Below are positions 1 to 8,809 of a stretch of DNA of 64,000 nt, piece by piece (positions within the stretch are counted from its first letter, which is position 1; each line of letters opens with the position of its first letter). The stretch is from Arthrobacter sp. Hiyo8 (GTDB lineage Bacteria; Actinomycetota; Actinomycetes; Actinomycetales; Micrococcaceae): contig AP014719.1 of assembly GCA_001549895.1 (NCBI GenBank), positions 2,666,001 to 2,730,000 of the forward strand. Direction: 5' to 3'. The notes below the pieces were generated by a model. The model saw only the letters and a list, made by a program, of their open reading frames with translations. It was not told the DNA's origin and did not search any database. The position numbers and the translations under genes are program-made.

Positions 1-1211
1 TCGCCGAACTGGAGACCTTCGACACTGGCCTGCCGATCACCCAGGCCAAGGGCCAGGCGTTGCGTGCGGCGGAGAACTTCCGCTTCTTCGCGGACCTGAT
101 CGTGGCCCAGTTCGACGACGCCATGAAGGTCCCGGGCTCCCAGATCAACTACGTGAACCGCAAGCCGATCGGCGTCGCGGGCCTGATCACGCCGTGGAAC
201 ACCCCGTTCATGCTCGAGTCCTGGAAACTCGCCCCCGCCCTGGCCACCGGCAACACCGTGGTCCTGAAGCCGGCCGAGTTCACCCCGCTCTCGGCCTCGC
301 TCTGGGCGCAGATCTTCAAGGACGCAGGCCTGCCCGACGGCGTGTTCAACCTCGTCAACGGCCTCGGCGAGGAAGCCGGTGACGCCCTCGTCAAGCACCC
401 GGACGTGCCGCTGATTTCCTTCACGGGCGAGACCACAACGGGCCAGACGATCTTCCGCAACGCCGCCGCCAACCTCAAGGGCCTGTCCATGGAGCTGGGC
501 GGGAAGTCCCCGTGCGTCGTGTTCGCCGACGCCGACCTGGACGCCGCGATCGATTCGGCACTATTCGGGGTCTTCTCCCTCAACGGAGAACGCTGCACCG
601 CCGGTTCGCGGATCCTCGTCGAACGCGCGATCTATGACGAGTTCTGCGAGAAGTACGCCGCCCGCGCGAAGAATATCGTCGTCGGCGACCCGCACGACCC
701 CAAGACCCAGGTCGGCGCCCTCGTCCACCCCGAGCACTACGAAAAGGTCGCCTCGTACGTGGAGATCGGAAAGTCCGAGGGCCGGCTGCTGGCCGGCGGG
801 GGACGCCCGGAAGACTTGCCCGCAGGCAACTACATCGCCCCGACGGTGTTCGCCGACGTCGCGCCCGACGCCCGGATCTTCCAGGAGGAGATTTTTGGCC
901 CGGTTGTCGCGATCACCCCGTTCGAGAACGACGACGAAGCCCTCGCCCTGGCGAACAACACCAAATACGGCCTGGCGGCCTACATCTGGACCCAGAACCT
1001 GACCCGCGCGCACAACTTCGCGCAGAACGTCGAGGCTGGCATGGTGTGGCTAAACAGCCACAACGTCCGGGACCTGCGCACCCCCTTTGGCGGGGTCAAG
1101 GCCTCGGGCCTGGGCCACGAAGGCGGCTACCGCTCCATCGATTTCTACACCGACCAGCAAGCCGTGCACATCACCCTCGGCGCTGTGCACACCCCGAAGT
1201 TCGGCGCCTGA
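1..1211 (+). CDS. hpaE: 5-carboxymethyl-2-hydroxymuconate semialdehyde dehydrogenase, 5' truncated by window edge
   Basis: NAD-dependent aldehyde dehydrogenase, probably the HpaE step of homoprotocatechuate (3,4-dihydroxyphenylacetate) degradation, oxidising the ring-cleavage semialdehyde. The frame is open from base 3, so roughly the first hundred residues lie outside the window; an in-frame TTG at 60 is internal. Visible family landmarks are the NTPF cofactor region, the general-base glutamate in MELGGKSP and the catalytic cysteine in NGERCTAG, followed by the EEIFGPV and PFGGVKASG motifs. The reading frame is intact. The specific assignment comes from its neighbours hpaD, hpaH and hpaI downstream on the same strand; by sequence alone it could be another ALDH of this superfamily. 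Confidence 0.85.
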   Translation, partial: AELETFDTGLPITQAKGQALRAAENFRFFADLIVAQFDDAMKVPGSQINYVNRKPIGVAGLITPWNTPFMLESWKLAPALATGNTVVLKPAEFTPLSASLWAQIFKDAGLPDGVFNLVNGLGEEAGDALVKHPDVPLISFTGETTTGQTIFRNAAANLKGLSMELGGKSPCVVFADADLDAAIDSALFGVFSLNGERCTAGSRILVERAIYDEFCEKYAARAKNIVVGDPHDPKTQVGALVHPEHYEKVASYVEIGKSEGRLLAGGGRPEDLPAGNYIAPTVFADVAPDARIFQEEIFGPVVAITPFENDDEALALANNTKYGLAAYIWTQNLTRAHNFAQNVEAGMVWLNSHNVRDLRTPFGGVKASGLGHEGGYRSIDFYTDQQAVHITLGAVHTPKFGA

Positions 1212-1220
1212 CCCCGCCCA

Positions 1221-1288
1221 GCCCAACTGCCTCGCACTTGTTGTCGTTATGGGGCTCCAAAACGACACTTACTGCGAGTCAGTTGGGC
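1221..1288. repeat. Imperfect 68-bp intergenic palindrome, copy 1
   Basis: Long inverted repeat beginning GCCCAACTG and ending CAGTTGGGC, with CTCGCA/TGCGAG and TGTCGTT/AACGACA blocks inside each arm. It lies between hpaE and hpaD, only 70 bases before the hpaD start. The same sequence family recurs at 56937-57002 in a cleaner form. As RNA it would fold into a long stem that could attenuate transcription between the two genes. It resembles the REP/BIME class of intergenic repeats; no mobility genes are nearby. Confidence 0.85.
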
Positions 1289-1358
1289 GGCACCCGGCAC
1301 CAAAGGCGAGCATCCCGCCGTCGAACACCACAGACCCTTTCGAAGAAGAGAGAACCCC

Positions 1359-2445
1359 ATGACCAACTTCGTCCCAACCCCCACCGTCCCGGCGCCGGAT
1401 ATCGTCCGCTGCGCCTACCTTGAACTCGTGGTCACGGACCCCGCCAAGTCCCGCGAGTTCTACGTGGACCTGCTCGGCCTGCACGTCACCGAGGAAGACG
1501 AGAACACCATCTACCTGCGTTCCTTCGAGGAGTTCATCCACCACAACCTGGTCCTGCGCAAGGGACCCGTCGCCGCCGCGGCAGCGTTCGCGTACCGGGT
1601 GAAATCCCCTGCCGAAGTCGACGCCGCCGAGGCCTACTATCGCGAGCTCGGCTGCCGGGTGGAGCGCCGCAAGGACGGCTTCACCAAGGGCGTCGGCGAC
1701 TCCGTCCGCGTCGAGGACCCTTTGGGCTTCCCGTACGAATTCTTCTACGAGGTGGAGCACGTCGAACGGCTCACCCAGCGCTATGACCTCTACTCCGCCG
1801 GTGAGCTGGTCCGCCTGGACCACTTCAACCAGGTCACCCCGGACGTTCCCCGCGGCCGGGCCTACCTGGAGGACCTGGGCTTCCGCGTGTCCGAGGACAT
1901 CAAGGATTCCGACGGCGTCACGTACGCCGCGTGGATGCACCGCAAGCAGACCGTGCACGACACCGCCCTGACCGGGGGCAACGGCCCGCGCCTGCACCAC
2001 ATCGCCTTCTCCACGCACGAGAAGCACAACATCATCCAGATCTGCGACAAGATGGGCGCCCTGCGCATCAGCGACCGGATCGAACGCGGCCCGGGCCGGC
2101 ACGGCGTGTCCAACGCGTTCTACCTGTACATCCTGGACCCGGACGGGCACCGCATCGAGATCTACACCCAGGACTACTACACCGGTGACCCGGACAACCC
2201 CACGGTCACCTGGGACGTCCACGACAACCAGCGCCGCGACTGGTGGGGCAACCCCGTGGTCCCGTCCTGGTACACCGAGGCCTCCCTCGTCCTGGACCTG
2301 GACGGCAACCCGCAGCCGGTCGTCGTCCGCGAGGAAAAGAGCGAAATGGCGGTCACCGTGGGTGCCGACGGCTTCTCGTACACGCGCCAGCCCGAGGACG
2401 GCCCGCGGGGAAAGGAAGGGCTTCAAGGTCGGCTCGCAGCTCTAG
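1359..2445 (+). CDS. hpaD: 3,4-dihydroxyphenylacetate (homoprotocatechuate) 2,3-dioxygenase, probably Mn(II)-dependent
   Basis: Extradiol dioxygenase that cleaves homoprotocatechuate. The protein contains two vicinal-oxygen-chelate modules and, by direct count, His155, His214 and Glu267 in the positions of the known metal triad, with His200, His248 and Tyr257 in the second shell. The text matches my memory of the Arthrobacter globiformis MndD enzyme almost residue for residue, hence the Mn(II) suggestion. An AAGAAGAGAG Shine-Dalgarno lies before ATG 1359. The C-terminus (GFKVGSQL, stop at 2445) is in a different frame from the body; the shift near 2405-2420 needs one base removed or two added. 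Without repair the frame runs on into hpaH and looks like a fusion. Confidence 0.93.
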
Positions 2446-2498
2446 GCCGGCGGCCCTCAACGTATGCTGACCGCAGGATGGCCGAACGGAGTGTGGAG

Positions 2499-3284
2499 AT
2501 GCTTGACCCGAAGACGATAGAAACCATTGCCGACGAACTAGTAGAAGCAGGCCGGAGCCGGACCCCGGTTCCGCGCCTGACTGCCCGCTACCCGGAGATG
2601 ACGGTGGAGGATTCCTACGCCGTGCAGCAGTTATGGCGGCGCCGGAACGAGGACGCCGGCCGGAAGCTGGTGGGCCGCAAGATCGGGCTGACGTCCAAGG
2701 CCATGCAGGCCGCCACCGGAATCACCGAACCGGACTACGGCGCGATTTTCGATGACATGGTCCTGGACACCGGTTGCTCCGTGCCGTGGGACCAGTACAC
2801 CCACCCCCGGGTCGAGGTGGAATTGGCGTTCGTGCTCAAGAAGGACCTCTCCGGGCCCGGCTGCGGCATCTTCGACGTCCTGAACGCCACCGACTACGTG
2901 GTTCCGGCCCTTGAGATCCTGGATTCCAGGATCGAGATGGAGGGCCGGACCATCGTGGACACCATCTCGGACAACGCGGCCATGGGTGCCATGGTGGTCG
3001 GCGGACGCCCGGTCCGCCCGGACGCCGTCGACCTCCGCTGGGTATCGGCGATCCTGTACAAAAACCAGGTGGTGGAGGAAACCGGCGTCGCCGCCGGCGT
3101 CCTGGACCACCCCGCCAACGGCGTGCACTGGCTCGTTAACAAGATCGCCCCGCACGGTGACGGGCTGAAGGCCGGGGAGATCATCCTCGCCGGCTCCTTC
3201 ACCCGCCCGCTCTGGGTATACAAAGGCGATACCGTCCACGCCGACTACGGTCCCTTGGGAGTTGTCACATGCCGGTTCGAGTAG
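2499..3284 (+). CDS. hpaH: 2-oxo-hept-4-ene-1,7-dioate hydratase
   Basis: Adds water to 2-oxohept-4-ene-1,7-dioate ahead of the HpaI aldolase. The sequence opens MLDPKTIETIADEL, as in the HpaH/MhpD hydratase family, and contains GRKIGLTS, the EVELAFVL metal-ligand segment, and a KAGEIILAGSFT stretch near the end typical of the fumarylacetoacetate-hydrolase-like fold. About 261 residues, intact. An in-frame ATG at 2478 and GTG at 2493 are alternative starts; 2499 matches the family N-terminus. It follows hpaD by about 50 bases and overlaps hpaI by 16 bases, so the operon is tightly coupled. Confidence 0.9.
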   Translation: MLDPKTIETIADELVEAGRSRTPVPRLTARYPEMTVEDSYAVQQLWRRRNEDAGRKLVGRKIGLTSKAMQAATGITEPDYGAIFDDMVLDTGCSVPWDQYTHPRVEVELAFVLKKDLSGPGCGIFDVLNATDYVVPALEILDSRIEMEGRTIVDTISDNAAMGAMVVGGRPVRPDAVDLRWVSAILYKNQVVEETGVAAGVLDHPANGVHWLVNKIAPHGDGLKAGEIILAGSFTRPLWVYKGDTVHADYGPLGVVTCRFE

Positions 3285-4104
3285 AACCAGACCGCACGTT
3301 CCGTCAAGCCCTGGCCGCCGCGGACAGGCCACTCGCCGGCATGTGGGTGTGTTCCGGCAGCCCGCTCATCGCCGAACTATGCGCCGGGGCCGGGCTGGAC
3401 TGGCTCCTGATCGACGCCGAACACAGCCCCAACGGCCTCGAATCCATCCTCGCCCAGCTCCAGGCCGTCCGCGGCTACCCCGTCCAAGCCGTGGTCCGCC
3501 CGCCGATCAACGACACCGTGCTCCTCAAGCAATACCTGGACCTGGGCGTGCAGGACCTGCTCATCCCCATGGTCAACTCCGCCAAGGAGGCACAGGCCGC
3601 CATCGCCGCCGTCCGCTACCCGCCGCACGGGGTCCGCGGCGTCGGCTCCGCCCTGGCCCGCGCCTCGCGCTGGAACCGCATCCCGGACTACCTCGCCCGC
3701 GCCGCCGAAACCATCAGCGTCACGGTCCAGATCGAAACCGGGGCCGCCGTCGCCGCCGTCGAGGAGATCCTCGCGGTCGACGGCGTCGATGCCATCTTCC
3801 TCGGCCCTCCGACCTTGCCGCGTCCATGGGCCTCCTCGGCGAACAAGAACACCCCGCGGTGCGCGCCGCCGTCAAGCACTGCCTCGCCGCGGCAAGGACC
3901 GCGGGCAAACCGGCCGGCGTGAACGCCTTCAACGAAGCCACCGCACGCGCGTACATGGACGCCGGTGCCTCGTTCGTGCTGGTCGGTGCGGATGTCGCGC
4001 TGCTGGCACGCGGCAGCGAAGCCCTCGCCGACAAGTTCATCCCAACAAACCCCGACGGCGGAGCGCCCTTAGGCGGGACAGGTGACGCCCCGTCGAGCTA
4101 CTGA
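3269..4104 (+). CDS. hpaI: 4-hydroxy-2-oxoheptanedioate aldolase (frameshifted)
   Basis: Class II aldolase of the HpcH/HpaI family that splits 4-hydroxy-2-oxoheptanedioate to pyruvate and succinic semialdehyde. Supporting motifs are LLIDAEHSPN, the RYPPHGVRGVG loop, QIETGAAV and, in the second frame, SDLAASMG with the metal-binding aspartate. The ATG lies inside the last codons of hpaH. The frame breaks at the CCC of 3805-3807; one more C restores a 278-residue protein ending at 4104. This is the last recognisable gene of the homoprotocatechuate operon. Confidence 0.9.
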
Positions 4105-4208
4105 ACTAGGTAGGTAGTCGGTACTCTTCCGGAGGTCCTTGGACGGAGCTACATTGGATATCCCGAGGCCGCTCGGGGGCGGTCGAGGAGGGGTCGGCCG
4201 CAATTTCA

Positions 4209-4655
4209 ATGGAGCATGCCGTGGTCCCGCAACCAGATCTCAATCCTCAACAAGCCGCAGCCATCGCCGAATCGCCGGCTGCACGGCGTCCAGGCCCCGT
4301 GGAGTACGATCTGCGGGCTGTTTACGTCCCGCAGTCCGGGCTGTTCTTGGATGATGAGGGGCGCGAATTCTTTGTAACCGCCGTGGAATTCTGGGAGCAC
4401 GCGACGGTAGTCAGTCTGTGCTGGAAACGCAGGCCCATGGCTGGGCAGGGAAGTCCGCCCCTGGTTGCCACGGATGAGCACGACCGGGTGCTGGGCGTGA
4501 AGCGCATTTGGAACGTTGGTGCGCGGTCGATCCAGCATTTTGAACCGATCTCGACGTCGGCGCGCGCATTGACGGTGCTCATCGCGAGGAAAACGGGAAC
4601 ACAGGAACTGTTTAGCTGCAGGACGCCCCCGGAAAAGAAAGACGTAACTAAGTAA
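4209..4655 (+). CDS. Hypothetical protein
   Basis: A 148-residue open frame with no family I recognise. The middle (roughly residues 35-105) contains YVPQSGLFLDDEGREFFV and alternating hydrophobic stretches suggestive of a small beta-rich domain; there is no signal peptide or membrane segment. The Shine-Dalgarno is weak and the start uncertain. It converges tail-to-tail with the next gene, whose stop is 2 bases away. Base composition is slightly less GC-biased than the catabolic operon before it. It could be an orphan cytoplasmic protein. Confidence 0.55.
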   Translation: MEHAVVPQPDLNPQQAAAIAESPAARRPGPVEYDLRAVYVPQSGLFLDDEGREFFVTAVEFWEHATVVSLCWKRRPMAGQGSPPLVATDEHDRVLGVKRIWNVGARSIQHFEPISTSARALTVLIARKTGTQELFSCRTPPEKKDVTK

Positions 4656-4656
4656 G

Positions 4657-5187
4657 CTAGGCGGAGCGCGCGATGCCCCGCGTTGACCTGCGGATATGCT
4701 CGGGGGTGAGGCCGGTCAGCGAGGCAAGTTCAAGGTCATCGCAGGCTTGGGTGCGGAGCGCCGTGACAATCAACGCTTCCCGCTGATTAACGATCCGGTC
4801 GCGATGCCTTTCGGCTGCTTTGAGTTGCTCGCTTTTCGCCCTCAGGCCATCCACATGCGCGCCTCGCGTGAGCCCGCTCGGGTGAAGGTCGTCATAAGCC
4901 AAACCGATGGTTCGGACAGCCCGAATGTTTTCCCCGGTCACCGCCGAAATTGTGGCCAGCGTGAGCCCGTCTTCAAGGGCCTGGGCGATCATCTCATTGC
5001 GGGCAGCGGTCAATGTGCGGATGGCGCTCGAAGCATGGGACAGGAGTTGCCTGTGCGCCGCGAGGGCGTGCGTGAGCTTGGCACGCTCTCCTTTGGCCAC
5101 GGTTTGGGACCGAGCTGGAACCTTGGCCCGGTAGGTATACCTGCCGGTGGCTGACGGGCCCGGAAGGGACCCGGATTGGGCTGGCAT
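4657..5187 (-). CDS. Hypothetical protein with two helix-turn-helix-like segments
   Basis: A 176-residue basic protein. The start MPAQSG at 5187 is chosen because GAAAGGGA lies just upstream; an upstream ATG at 5388 would add a tail with unusual composition. A long alpha-helical middle (residues 35-90) is followed by two similar segments, LATISAVTGENIRAVRTI and LELASLTGLTPEHIRR, that look like helix-turn-helix or sigma-region-4-type recognition helices. That suggests a DNA-binding role, but I cannot name the family. It is monocistronic and converges with the unknown gene at 4209. Confidence 0.55.
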   Translation of the reverse strand: MPAQSGSLPGPSATGRYTYRAKVPARSQTVAKGERAKLTHALAAHRQLLSHASSAIRTLTAARNEMIAQALEDGLTLATISAVTGENIRAVRTIGLAYDDLHPSGLTRGAHVDGLRAKSEQLKAAERHRDRIVNQREALIVTALRTQACDDLELASLTGLTPEHIRRSTRGIARSA

Positions 5188-5481
5188 TGGATCCCTTTCG
5201 GACTCTTCGCGAACTTCTGATCTATGAAATCTAGGCGGTGTTCGCAGAGCCGCGGAAATACCAATACCGCGTGAACCCATAAGCGAAGTGCATGGAAGAT
5301 TCCCATATGGGGTTGAAATGTCCCTAAACGACCACGGAATCCCTATATAGATCAGGTGGTCATAAGGGCCTCTTATTGATCCACGCACATTAGGTCTTAT
5401 CCACGGCGCCCGGCAGTGCCTAGTCTCGAAATTGGGGATTCGACACCCGAATCCTGAGTTTCACGATTCTGGAGAAGACAA

Positions 5482-6690
5482 ATGTCCGAGTACCTGCCGG
5501 CGTCGAGGGTCACACGCATCAAGTCCTCAGCGAGCGTTGCGGCCGCCGCCCGCGTCCGTGAACTACGAGCCGAAGGCATCCCGATCATCGACCTGACCGT
5601 CGGCGAGCCGGACTTCGACACCCCCAGCCACATCAAGGCGGCAGCGATCGAAGCGATCAACGCCGGCCAGACCAAGTACACCTCGGTGACTGGAACGCCG
5701 GAACTGCAGACCGCCATCCTCCGCCGGATTGAAAGCCACACCGGTGTGCGCTACGAAGCGAACCAGCTGACCATCGGCGGCGGTGCCAAGCAAGTCCTCT
5801 ACGTTGCGCTCAGCGCGTCGCTCAACGAGGGCGACGAGGTCATCGTCCCCGCACCGTACTGGGTGTCCTACCCGGACATGGTCCTCGCCAACGACGGCAC
5901 GCCCGTGATCGTCGCTTGCGGAGAAGACGCCGGCTTCAAGCTCACACCGGCCGCCCTCCGCGAAGCCATCACGCCCAAGACGAAATGGCTCATCCTCAAC
6001 GCTCCGTCCAACCCGACGGGAGCCGTGTACACACGCGAAGAACTCCAGGCCCTGGGTTCCGTCCTTGAGGAATTCCCCCATGTCTACATCCTCACGGACG
6101 AGATCTACGACGAAATCCACTTCGGCGACGGCCGGGTGACCAGCCTCGTCACTGCCGTTCCGACCCTCCGCGACCGCATCCTCCTGGTCAACGGAGTCTC
6201 CAAGGCCTACGCAATGACCGGTTGGCGCCTTGGCTACGGCGTGGGCCCGGCGCCTTTGATCGCGGCCATGAACAAGCTGCAGTCGCAGACTTCCTCCTGC
6301 CCGTCGTCGGTCAGCCAGGCAGCTGCGGCGGCCGCCCTGAACGGCGACCAGTCGTTCGTCCGGGACAGCGTGGAGGTGTACCGCAAGCGCCGGGACGTCG
6401 CCGTCGAAGGCCTCAACGCCATAGACGGACTTTCCGTCGCGCCGGCCGAGGGTGCCTTCTACGCTTACGTGAATTGCAGCGGCGTCATCGGCAAGACCGC
6501 TCCGGACGGCACGGTCATTGAGAACGACCAGGACTTCACGCTGTACCTCCTCAACGCGGCTGCGGTCGCCGTCATCCAGGGCTCGGCCTACGGCCTTGGC
6601 CCCTACTTCCGGATTTCCTTCGCCACATCGCTGGAGACCATCAACGCCGGCGTGGACTCGATCCGCAAGGCAGTCAGCGCCCTCAACTAA
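5482..6690 (+). CDS. Aspartate-type pyridoxal-phosphate aminotransferase
   Basis: Fold-type I aminotransferase, 402 residues, intact. The PLP-binding lysine is Lys241 in VSKAYAMTGWRLGYG; NAPSNPTGAV and TDEIYDEI carry the asparagine and aspartate that contact the cofactor, and a C-terminal arginine in FRISFATS would bind the substrate carboxylate. GGAGAAGACAA precedes the ATG. The subfamily is AspC/AAT-I; exact substrate specificity cannot be read. The next gene, 45 bases downstream, is a LigK/RraA-type aldolase, so the pair may make and then process a 2-oxo acid such as oxaloacetate. Confidence 0.85.
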   Translation: MSEYLPASRVTRIKSSASVAAAARVRELRAEGIPIIDLTVGEPDFDTPSHIKAAAIEAINAGQTKYTSVTGTPELQTAILRRIESHTGVRYEANQLTIGGGAKQVLYVALSASLNEGDEVIVPAPYWVSYPDMVLANDGTPVIVACGEDAGFKLTPAALREAITPKTKWLILNAPSNPTGAVYTREELQALGSVLEEFPHVYILTDEIYDEIHFGDGRVTSLVTAVPTLRDRILLVNGVSKAYAMTGWRLGYGVGPAPLIAAMNKLQSQTSSCPSSVSQAAAAAALNGDQSFVRDSVEVYRKRRDVAVEGLNAIDGLSVAPAEGAFYAYVNCSGVIGKTAPDGTVIENDQDFTLYLLNAAAVAVIQGSAYGLGPYFRISFATSLETINAGVDSIRKAVSALN

Positions 6691-6735
6691 GCCCCACGGG
6701 CACCCCAGAAGCCAGCCAAGAGAAAGATTCAGGAA

Positions 6736-7409
6736 ATGATCCACGTCAAGACAAAATTCCAGAGGCCCGACGCCGACGTCGTCAGCCGCCTCGCGGCGTT
6801 CTCCTCCGCGACCATCCACGAAGCCCAGGGCCGCCGCGGCGCCCTGAGCTCCAAGATCAAGCCGATCGACCGCTCGATGTCCTTCTGCGGCCCGGCCGTG
6901 ACGGTGGCCTGTGCCCCGCAGGACAACCTCATGCTGCAGGTTGCCATCCACTACGCCCAGGCCGGCGACGTGGTCCTGGTCGGTGCCCAGGAATTTTCCG
7001 ACGCCGGAACGTTCGGCGACGTCTTGGGCAATGCCATGAAAGCCAAGGGCATTGCGGCGATGGTGACGGATTCCGGCGTGCGGGACACCCAGGACCTCAT
7101 TGAATTGGGCCTGCCGGTATTCTCGGGCAGCGTCTGCATCAAAGGCACGGTCAAGGAAACCCTCGGACCCATCAACCACCCCCTGGTGTTCGGCGATGAG
7201 ATCATCTACCCGGAGACATCCTCCGCGGTGACGCAGACGGCGTCGTTGTCGTCCGCCGTGAGGAAGCGGAGGAGGTCATCGCGCTCTCCCAAGCCCGGGA
7301 CGACGCCGAACGCGAGCTCATCAAGGCCTACCACGCCGGCGGCACCACCATCGAGTTGTGCGGACTAACGGAAAAGCTGAAGGCCAAGGGACTGCTGGTC
7401 GAAGACTGA
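6736..7409 (+). CDS. LigK/RraA-family 4-carboxy-4-hydroxy-2-oxoadipate aldolase / oxaloacetate decarboxylase (frameshifted)
   Basis: Member of the RraA-like fold used by CHA/HMG aldolases, which also decarboxylate oxaloacetate. Characteristic stretches are CGPAVTVACAPQDN, the GDVVLVGAQ loop, VTDSGVRD with the conserved Arg-Asp pair, and in the second frame RGDADGVVVV. One C is missing from the CCC at 7209-7211; repaired, the protein is 224 residues ending at 7409. It is probably cotranscribed with the aminotransferase at 5482. A shorter RraA paralogue sits at 60483. Assignment as aldolase rather than RNase regulator rests on length and on the extended C-terminal helix. Confidence 0.8.
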
Positions 7410-7420
7410 TTGTCACGCTG

Positions 7421-7452
7421 GGCCGGTCACCGAATGCGGTGGCCGGCCTTTT
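7421..7452 (+). terminator. Rho-independent terminator after the aldolase gene
   Basis: Stem GGCCGGTCACC / GGTGGCCGGCC (11 bp, one G-U pair) with a six-base loop, followed directly by TTTT. It starts 12 bases after the stop at 7409. Confidence 0.8.
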
Positions 7453-7476
7453 GCGCGCCCGTTTCCGGGCACGAAG

Positions 7477-7505
7477 AAGGCGCCTTGCCTGGGGCAAGGC
7501 GCCTT
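7477..7505. terminator. Perfect hairpin, terminator for the minus-strand small gene
   Basis: Arms AAGGCGCCTTGCC and its exact complement separated by three bases. It lies 15 bases beyond the stop of the small minus-strand gene at 7521, so it probably ends that transcript; it can act in both directions. Confidence 0.7.
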
Positions 7506-7520
7506 GGGTGGTTAGTCGAG

Positions 7521-7742
7521 TCAGTCCAGTCCGGGGTGTCCTGGCCGTGCGTCGACCAGGTACCACTCGATGCTGTGTCCGGCATGGGGCGGCATGAGGC
7601 TTCCTTCGAAGACGAAGAGGGGCTCGCCCACGCCGCCCAAAGGACGCCAGAAACCGTTCCTAGGGCAGTGGAATCCGGTCCGTGCGCTGATCGTTCCGAG
7701 GGTTGGATTCGAAACCCACCGGGTCTGGCTGATCTTTTTCAC
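7521..7742 (-). CDS. Small conserved-looking hypothetical protein (73 aa)
   Basis: GTG start at 7742 with AAAGGAAA seven bases upstream, and a hairpin terminator immediately after the stop, so this looks like a real monocistronic gene. The protein has TGFHCPRNGFWRPLGG, FVFEGSLMPPHAG and IEWYLVD, a pattern I associate with short uncharacterised actinobacterial proteins in which a Cys-Pro and aromatic residues precede a beta-hairpin. There is one cysteine, no signal peptide and no membrane segment. Function unknown. Confidence 0.6.
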   Translation of the reverse strand: MKKISQTRWVSNPTLGTISARTGFHCPRNGFWRPLGGVGEPLFVFEGSLMPPHAGHSIEWYLVDARPGHPGLD

Positions 7743-7883
7743 CGCTGTTTCCTTTGATTGGGTTCACGGAATCCGCGAGCCGCTTTCGAATTACTTGCTA
7801 ATTCGATAATAGGAAATAAAAATGCCCGTGAATAAGACCAAAGATGTCTGTCCGGATAAGGCAATGTTATGGATGGATCAACC

Positions 7884-8809
7884 CTAGGATGGATCGGCCG
7901 CGTACTTGCTGATCAACTGTTGCTGCAGCATCTCCTTGACCAGGATGAGCACGGCCGAGGCGGCCTCTGACAGCGGTTCGTGGTCGGGGGTGCACAGGGC
8001 GATCTTGCTCTGCAGGCCGGTTCGACGATCCGCAGGACCTTGAAGTTCTCATCAGGGAAGAGCGCATCGGCAGCCGATTTCGGCAGCACGGTGGCCCCGA
8101 GGTTTGCGCGGATGAGCCGGACAAGCGACGGAACCGACTCCACTTCTCCTACGAGCCGCAGGGGCAACCCGTGCTCGGCCAGTCCCTTTTCGATGATCTG
8201 GCGCAGGGTGTGGTTCTTTTCGGGGAGGAACAGTCCAAGGGTGCTGGCTTCTTCAAGAGTGACAGTAGTGCGGCCCTGGGCAACATCGACGTCTTCGTGG
8301 GTGACCAGGTGCAGGTCTTCCACGATCATGGTGGTGAACTGAACCCCGCGGATCTTCCCCGGCTCGTAGATCAGGGCCATGTCGAGGCGCCCGTTCTTGA
8401 TTGCTTCGCTCAGCACGCCCCCGAAGATCTCGGTCAAATGCACCACGATGTCCGGGTATCGCCGGCCGACCTCCCGGATGATCTGCGGTGTGAGGCTGGA
8501 GGCCATGCTGTACGGTGCGATGGCGATGGACACCCTGCCCGATGGTGCGGCCCCGGATGTCGCTACGTCCTGCCGCGCTTGTTCAACAAGCCGCAGGATG
8601 GTCTGGGCATGGCGGTAGAGTGTGTGCCCCGCGGCGGTCGGCTCGACACCTTGCTTACTGCGGATCAGCAGGCGCTGCTTCAAATCGCTTTCCAGTGCCG
8701 ACACCTGCTGGCTGAGGGCAGGCTGGGCGACGTGGAGCGCTGCAGCGGCCTTGGTGATGCTCCCCGAATCGACGATCTTTACAAAATATGAGAGCTTCCG
8801 CGTATCCAT
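7884..8809 (-). CDS. LysR-family transcriptional regulator (frameshifted near C-terminus)
   Basis: Typical LTTR: N-terminal winged helix-turn-helix (MDTRKLSYFVKIVDSGSI, then AALHVAQPALSQQVSALE) and a type-2 periplasmic-binding-like effector domain from about residue 90. GGAAGGCAGACCG precedes ATG 8809; an in-frame ATG at 8851 is less likely. A G is missing on the plus strand around 8015; repaired, the protein ends QQQLISKYAADPS at 7884 and has 308 residues. It is transcribed divergently from pxpABC and the transporter-SDR genes, the usual arrangement for an LTTR and its targets, so those are its likely regulon. The effector is unknown. Confidence 0.88.

Noticed and set aside
1359..3284. Genuine dioxygenase-hydratase fusion protein
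   Set aside because: The native ends of both proteins exist in other frames or at internal starts; the window is full of similar one-base shifts.
5563..7179. Long minus-strand open frame antisense to the aminotransferase and aldolase (538 codons)
   Set aside because: It mirrors the codon structure of the plus-strand genes in GC-rich DNA, has no ribosome site or recognisable domain, and spans two real genes.
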